NCBI GenBank assembly: GCA_028703645.1
Contig: JAQVML010000003.1
Coordinates: forward strand, 5,469 to 14,994
Direction of reading: 5' to 3'
Length of the DNA stretch: 9,526 nt
From: Eubacteriales bacterium
GTDB lineage: Bacteria > Bacillota > Clostridia > Christensenellales > CAG-138
This document shows positions 6,162-9,526 of this stretch, piece after piece (position 1 is the stretch's first letter; every line of letters begins with the position of its first letter). Made by a program: the position numbers and the translations under genes. The notes beneath the pieces are model-generated. The model did no database searches, was not told the origin of the DNA, and worked only from the letters and a program-made list of their open reading frames with translations.

Positions 6162-7013
6162 ATGGTAAAAGATCTGCCGCAAAGGTGCGTTCCAGAGGTT
6201 TGCGCGAAGGTTTGGCCGCTTTCGCAGGATCCGGCGTATCAGTTTTACCCGTTGTTTAAAAGCGAGGAGGACATCAAAGACACACTGTCCTGGACGATGG
6301 AGAGCGACGCCACGCGCGCCTACGGCTATTGGCGGGAGCGCGTGCTGGAAGGCATGTGCTGCCTGTTTATCGAGGAGGAGCAGCATTACGTTTTGATCAT
6401 CGCGCTCTATTCCTGGGGCAACTTTAAAACCGCCGCCAACGCGTTTCTTCGCCAGATTTTCGCAGAGTTTCCGGGCTATGAGATCGAAACGGGGATTGCG
6501 GGGGAACACACCCTCTTTCGTGAAAAGCTGACTCGCTCCGGCTTTCGCTTGCAGGATGATCGCTTCAACATGCGGCACCCGCTGCCCGCGCAGATTGCGC
6601 AGGAGAACCGGAGCGATTTGGAGCTTCGCATGGTGACGCGCGAAACCCTCGAAGAATACGGCCCGCTGCACGATAGCTGGTTTTACGATTCGCGTTGGAG
6701 CGCAGAGGATTTGGAGCATTCTCTGGTGGATTCTCTCATCGTCACCGCGCGTCGGGACGGGCGCATCATCGGCGCGGTATTCACTCGTTGTTATGAGCGC
6801 GTGGCGCATGTTCGCGGCCTTCATGCCGAAGATGACCGTTTGGCAAAGGCGCTTTTGATCGAGGCCATGCGTCTAAGCGTAATACGCATAGACCCAATCG
6901 AGGCGATGGAATGGATGATTCAGCGAAGCGACCCGTTCCTCGCCGTGCTGTATGACCTCGGCTTTGCGCAGTCTGCGCATTATACCTTCTATCGCAGGGA
7001 AATGTCAGAGTAA
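6162..7013 (+). CDS. Tandem GNAT-like protein, acetyltransferase fold uncertain
   Basis: A 283-residue soluble protein that looks like two GNAT-type halves joined together. The first half (about 1-142) ends with LFREKLTRSGFRLQDDRFNMRHPL, resembling the closing segment of a GNAT fold (an F/Y-x-x-x-GF turn followed by a strand). The second half (about 152-283) has the strand pair LIVTARRDGRIIGAVFTRCY (192-211), then a helix, and the matching ending FLAVLYDLGFAQSAHYTFYRR (259-279). The usual acetyl-CoA loop (R/Q-x-x-G-x-G/A) is not visible; HAEDDRLAKALL (221-232) occupies that place. Enzymatic activity is therefore doubtful, or cofactor binding is altered. ATG 6162 has GGGAGG six bases ahead. 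It follows asnS across a terminator and ends in its own terminator at 7050-7082. The substrate is unknown. Confidence 0.72.
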   Translation: MVKDLPQRCVPEVCAKVWPLSQDPAYQFYPLFKSEEDIKDTLSWTMESDATRAYGYWRERVLEGMCCLFIEEEQHYVLIIALYSWGNFKTAANAFLRQIFAEFPGYEIETGIAGEHTLFREKLTRSGFRLQDDRFNMRHPLPAQIAQENRSDLELRMVTRETLEEYGPLHDSWFYDSRWSAEDLEHSLVDSLIVTARRDGRIIGAVFTRCYERVAHVRGLHAEDDRLAKALLIEAMRLSVIRIDPIEAMEWMIQRSDPFLAVLYDLGFAQSAHYTFYRREMSE

Positions 7014-7049
7014 ATCTCAGGCGGTAAAAATCCTGCGAACTAAGCAAAA

Positions 7050-7082
7050 AAACAAACGCCGTGATTCTGCGGCGTTTTGTTA
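7050..7082. terminator. Rho-independent terminator between converging genes
   Basis: AAACGCCG (7054-7061) pairs with CGGCGTTT (7070-7077) around TGATTCTG, with flanking A and T runs lengthening the stem. TTTTGTT follows on the + strand. The A-rich left flank (AAAAAAAC) makes it usable for the - strand gene ending at 7118 as well. Confidence 0.82.
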
Positions 7083-7117
7083 TAAAGGAACAGGGTTGAT
7101 GATCGAGAGAATGATTC

Positions 7118-7396
7118 TTATCTCTGCGATGACCTTGGATTACTGCTGCTGATCTTCTTCCAGCGGGCCGCTTCCTCCGCGCGCTGCTGCATGTGCTTGG
7201 CGTGGCGGCGGTTTTCGATGATGGTCGCGGCAGAGAGCGCAACCACGCTCAGACAGAACAAAACGATAAACACCCCGCTGGTCGCGCTGGTTAAAAACCC
7301 CATAGCGGGATTGTATTGGTTGAGAATGGTCAGCGTGATAAACACACCCGCGAATATGATGGAAAGATGCGCTAAAACCGTTCGTAATTTTCTCAT
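7118..7396 (-). CDS. Small two-helix membrane protein, function unknown
   Basis: I do not recognise this 92-residue protein. It has two hydrophobic helices (about 8-25 and 40-60) joined by a short loop, NQYNPAMGFLTSATS. A charged, probably cytoplasmic tail (61-92) follows, with ENRRHAKHMQQRAEEAARWKK, likely helical or coiled. ATG 7396 was chosen because GGAGGG lies about ten bases ahead. Two in-frame ATGs further upstream (7405, 7414) either overlap or lie ahead of that ribosome binding site and would add up to six residues. It lies 77 bases downstream of the phosphodiester glycosidase gene on the same strand with no convincing terminator between, so the two may be one operon. The opposite-strand and neighbouring-frame readings here lack any protein-like pattern. 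Confidence 0.72.
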   Translation of the reverse strand: MRKLRTVLAHLSIIFAGVFITLTILNQYNPAMGFLTSATSGVFIVLFCLSVVALSAATIIENRRHAKHMQQRAEEAARWKKISSSNPRSSQR

Positions 7397-7473
7397 TGGG
7401 ATCATTCCCTCCAATGAACGGCATCAACCGGATTTGATCGATGTGGTTCAGGCTTGTCGTTGCGGACGAATCG

Positions 7474-8475
7474 TTATGAGAGTTCGCCCAGATAGATGAT
7501 GTCGCTGATGACTCTTCCGCCCTTGTAGGGCTTGCCGATGAGCTGACCTTGGAATATCATCATGACGGATTGACCGCCGTCGAGGTTATAGGCATCCTTG
7601 CAGCCAAGGTCGATCATGGCTTGCGACAGCTCGTCGAGATTCATTCCGCTGGAATAACCGCTCTGCCGCCCATCGACCGTGACAAGGCAGTAGTGTCCGG
7701 GTTCGTAGTAGCCGATGGCGGCGCGCGGCGCGCGATCGTTGATGATGATGCTGGTTGAGTTGTAGCTGCTCGGGATTTGACCGTTGTCGATCAACTTTGG
7801 CCCGAATGACCAGCCTTGATAGGCACCGCGGGCAATGGCGGCATCCAGATCAAAATCCGCCTCATAATAGGATTCCATCGTGCCGTCCAAATAGAGAATG
7901 CAAACATCGCCCGATTTTGAGTCGCGATAGAGATCTCCATTGCGGATGACGATGCCATCGGTGGAAGACCCGCAGGAATCGCCGGAAATCGCGAGAATTG
8001 CATTGGCTTTGCTTGCCATCTCGTCCGGCATGGCGTATCCACCCTTAAACCTGCCGCGCGCAAACGCCGTTTGAAACGAGTGGATGTCCCGTAACCAGAA
8101 ATCGGCCACGAAGAAGACCGCTTTATCCGTGTGATGCTCGCTGATCACGATCTTCAGGTTATCGTCCACATAGTTGCCGACTGCGTTTGTGGTATCCAGC
8201 GTTGCCGAAGCAAAGGTTGCCGAAAAATCACCGGGAACGGGGGACGGTGTGGTTTCCGGTGCCTGTGTTGCATTTTGAGCGGAAGCATCTAGTTCCGGCG
8301 TGGCAATTACTGCGGTTGATGCCGGGGTGGTATTGGAGACGATATTTTGCAGCGGCTGATGGTCGCTGAGGCTGATGACGAATGTGAAGAGGTAAAAAAT
8401 ACCGAGCGCGGCGCCGATACCCAATAAATCCAGCAGGATCACGAGGATTCCGGGCAACGGTTTCTTGTGTCGCAT
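7474..8475 (-). CDS. Membrane-anchored phosphodiester glycosidase family protein (NAGPA domain)
   Basis: A 333-residue protein with one N-terminal membrane anchor (about 9-35), a Ser/Thr/Pro-rich linker (about 45-82, with TTPSPVPG) and an extracellular NAGPA/DUF2233 domain (about 95-333). The family is named for the human enzyme that uncovers mannose-6-phosphate by removing GlcNAc from a phosphodiester; bacterial members are tied to exopolysaccharide or wall-polymer metabolism. Recognisable blocks are AISGDSCGSSTDGIVIRNG (162-180), PRAAIGYYEPG (250-260), LVTVDGRQSGYSSGMNLDEL (264-283), the signature AYNLDGGQSVMM (295-306) and the closing ISDIIYLGEL. ATG 8475 has AAAGGA about six bases ahead. 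A promoter with heptamer repeats lies upstream (8524-8567) and a small membrane protein gene follows. The family is clear; the actual substrate, presumably a surface glycan or teichoic-acid-like polymer, is not. Confidence 0.92.
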   Translation of the reverse strand: MRHKKPLPGILVILLDLLGIGAALGIFYLFTFVISLSDHQPLQNIVSNTTPASTAVIATPELDASAQNATQAPETTPSPVPGDFSATFASATLDTTNAVGNYVDDNLKIVISEHHTDKAVFFVADFWLRDIHSFQTAFARGRFKGGYAMPDEMASKANAILAISGDSCGSSTDGIVIRNGDLYRDSKSGDVCILYLDGTMESYYEADFDLDAAIARGAYQGWSFGPKLIDNGQIPSSYNSTSIIINDRAPRAAIGYYEPGHYCLVTVDGRQSGYSSGMNLDELSQAMIDLGCKDAYNLDGGQSVMMIFQGQLIGKPYKGGRVISDIIYLGELS

Positions 8476-8523
8476 AGGGATTCCTTTCCAAAAACGGCTG
8501 GCAAATTCTTAACACCTAGTAGG

Positions 8524-8541
8524 GCTAATAGTCAGCTAATA
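8524..8541. repeat. Two GCTAATA direct repeats at the glycosidase promoter
   Basis: GCTAATA occurs at 8524-8530 and 8535-8541, 11 bases apart centre to centre, so both face the same side of the helix. A related CTAAT follows at 8542-8546. The pair spans the -10 box and the expected start site of the - strand promoter, a typical repressor position. The elements are short, so chance is possible. Confidence 0.4.
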
Positions 8542-8567
8542 CTAATCCCGCCATTGTGTAAAATCAA
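8539..8567 (-). promoter_or_regulatory. Promoter of the phosphodiester glycosidase gene
   Basis: On the - strand, TTGATT (8562-8567) and TAGTAT (8539-8544) are 17 bases apart, each matching 4/6 of the consensus. The -10 box is 63 bases ahead of the ATG at 8475. It lies downstream of the deoD terminator, which supports a separate unit. Confidence 0.5.
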
Positions 8568-8645
8568 TAACACTTTGGAAAAGCAACAGGAAATTCACAA
8601 GCATCCATATGAAATGACATAAAGTTACCGCCAGTTGGATAAGAA

Positions 8646-8678
8646 CGAAAAAAATTCCCCGGCAATCGCCCGGGGAAT
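8646..8678 (-). terminator. Rho-independent terminator downstream of deoD
   Basis: ATTCCCCGG (8654-8662) pairs perfectly with CCGGGGAAT (8670-8678) around seven bases. Read on the - strand it is followed by seven T. It lies about 115 bases after the deoD stop, leaving an unusually long 3' untranslated stretch. Confidence 0.9.
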
Positions 8679-8792
8679 CCTTTGCGTCGATAGCTTATGA
8701 ACAAATCAAGCAGTCTTTCAAAAACATATAGCAGTACGTCAAAATAAAGTAATGCTACTTAACGCATCCGCCCTGTTTTATCCAGAGCGGCG

Positions 8793-9512
8793 TTATTCCG
8801 CGATCGTTAAAGCGACCTGCATCATGTCGTGGAACGCGGTCTGGCGCTCTTCGGACGTGGTGACAGCTCCCCCGATGAGCAAATCGGAAATCGTGCAGAT
8901 GGCGAGGGCTTTTTTACCCGCGCGCGCCGCGTTCATGTAGAGCGCCGCGGCTTCCATCTCGACCGCGAGCACGCCGAGCTTTGCCCACTCCATTGTGCCG
9001 TCGATCCCCTTTTCGGAGTAGAACATGTCGCTGGAAAGCAGATTGCCTACCTTATAGTTGAGACCGCGCTTTTCGCACTCGTCCACCGCGCGGCGCAGGG
9101 TTGCATAGTCCGCGATGGGCGCGAAGCTGCCGCTGATGCCAAACTGCGAAAAATAAGACGAGTTGGTGCAGGCGCCCTGGCCCAGCACGATGTCGAACAG
9201 CTTCAGATCGGGATGCATGCCACCCGCCGAACCGATGCGGATGATGGTCTCCACACCAAAGAAATTGTAGAGTTCAAAGGAGTAGATGCCCATGCTCGGC
9301 ATACCCATGCCGCTGGCCATCACGGAAACGCGCTTTCCATCGAAATATCCGGTATAGCCTTGCACACCGCGGACATTGTTGACGAGCTCGTAATCTGTTA
9401 AATACGTTTCGGCGATATGTTTGGCGCGCAGAGGATCGCCGGGCATCAATACGGTCTTGGCAAAATCATCCGGGCTGCAGCTGATATGTGGGGTTAAGTT
9501 GGCGGTTTTCAT
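8793..9512 (-). CDS. deoD: Purine-nucleoside phosphorylase, DeoD type
   Basis: Cytoplasmic low-molecular-mass (hexameric, NP-I family) purine nucleoside phosphorylase. It splits purine (deoxy)nucleosides with phosphate into free base and (deoxy)ribose-1-phosphate for salvage. The 239 residues match the family. Visible features compared with the E. coli enzyme are H9 in TPHI; the phosphate loop PGDPLRAK (24-31) with R29; R48 in NNVRG; R92 and S95 in IRIGSAGG; the nucleoside-binding VEMEAAALY (184-192) with E185-E187; catalytic D210 in CTISD; and R223 in SEERQTAF. The E. coli segment after the catalytic Asp (DHIRTHEQ) is replaced by DLLIGGAV, within normal family variation. ATG 9512 has a perfect GGAGG eight bases upstream. 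The promoter is outside the window; a terminator follows at 8646-8678. Confidence 0.97.
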   Translation of the reverse strand: MKTANLTPHISCSPDDFAKTVLMPGDPLRAKHIAETYLTDYELVNNVRGVQGYTGYFDGKRVSVMASGMGMPSMGIYSFELYNFFGVETIIRIGSAGGMHPDLKLFDIVLGQGACTNSSYFSQFGISGSFAPIADYATLRRAVDECEKRGLNYKVGNLLSSDMFYSEKGIDGTMEWAKLGVLAVEMEAAALYMNAARAGKKALAICTISDLLIGGAVTTSEERQTAFHDMMQVALTIAE

Positions 9513-9526
9513 CGTATACCTCCGAA

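Larger units (their letters stand above)
8476..8792. other. 317-base AT-rich intergenic region between deoD and the glycosidase gene
   Basis: No credible gene is found on either strand. Its contents, read in the - direction from deoD, are as follows. A CCGC/GCGG plus AACG/CGTT bulged stem (8761-8794) straddles the deoD stop codon. A weak AAGTA/TACTT hairpin lies at 8747-8760. A strong terminator is at 8646-8678. The glycosidase promoter is at 8539-8567 with GCTAATA repeats. The leader of the glycosidase gene completes the region. The stretches 8570-8645 and 8680-8745 are AT-rich and I see nothing definite in them. Confidence 0.6.

Noticed and set aside
6105..6824. A 239-codon open frame on the - strand opposite the GNAT-like gene
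   Set aside because: It runs through the asnS terminator and has no ribosome binding site. The + strand reading has a good one and more natural composition.
7140..7427. A 95-codon alternative frame over the small two-helix gene
   Set aside because: It overlaps the chosen frame almost completely but lacks hydrophobic helices or any pattern, whereas the 7118-7396 frame gives a clean two-helix protein with a ribosome binding site.
8829..9401. A 190-codon open frame on the + strand inside deoD
   Set aside because: It is antisense to a clear deoD gene, with His/Arg/Ala-rich, non-protein-like sequence.
1..9526. CRISPR array, tRNA or rRNA, insertion sequence, prophage or defence system
   Set aside because: I looked for regularly spaced repeats, cloverleaf-like segments, transposase or integrase motifs, long terminal inverted repeats and known defence domains, and saw none.

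Overview
The window looks like chromosomal DNA from a Gram-positive anaerobe of the Clostridia (Bacillota). The reasons are the moderately high GC coding sequence, strong GGAGG-type ribosome binding sites in front of most genes, sigma-A-like promoters, compact Rho-independent terminators, and a gene set typical of that group (YitT, YugP, an M29 aminopeptidase, a phosphodiester glycosidase, GtrA). This is inference from gene content; the species cannot be named from the sequence. I see no phage, transposon, CRISPR, rRNA or tRNA signal.

Layout. Left edge (1-700, + strand): the last codons of an upstream gene, then a GtrA-family membrane protein whose best-placed start codon is an unusual ACG, closed by a strong hairpin terminator. 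Region 749-4464 (- strand): four genes in three transcription units, read right to left. They are yugP (zinc metallopeptidase) with its own promoter and terminator; an unrecognised 235-residue two-helix membrane protein, also with its own promoter and terminator; and an M29 aminopeptidase followed by a YitT-family membrane protein, which share one promoter. Region 4465-4698 is a divergent control region with two extended -10 promoters facing outward. The asnS promoter overlaps a clear inverted repeat. Region 4699-7082 (+ strand): asnS (asparaginyl-tRNA synthetase), a terminator, then a tandem but degenerate GNAT-like protein with its own terminator. Region 7118-9512 (- strand): deoD (purine nucleoside phosphorylase) with a terminator, then a membrane-anchored phosphodiester glycosidase and a small two-helix membrane protein that may be its operon partner.

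Together the genes are mostly housekeeping: translation (asnS), purine salvage (deoD), peptide turnover (M29, YugP), and envelope or membrane functions (GtrA, YitT, glycosidase, two unknown two-helix proteins). I do not see a convincing new multi-gene system. The points most worth a second look are the ACG start of the GtrA gene, the palindrome over the asnS promoter, the short heptamer repeats over the glycosidase promoter, the orphan 235-residue membrane protein, and the GNAT-like protein that has lost the recognisable acetyl-CoA loop.
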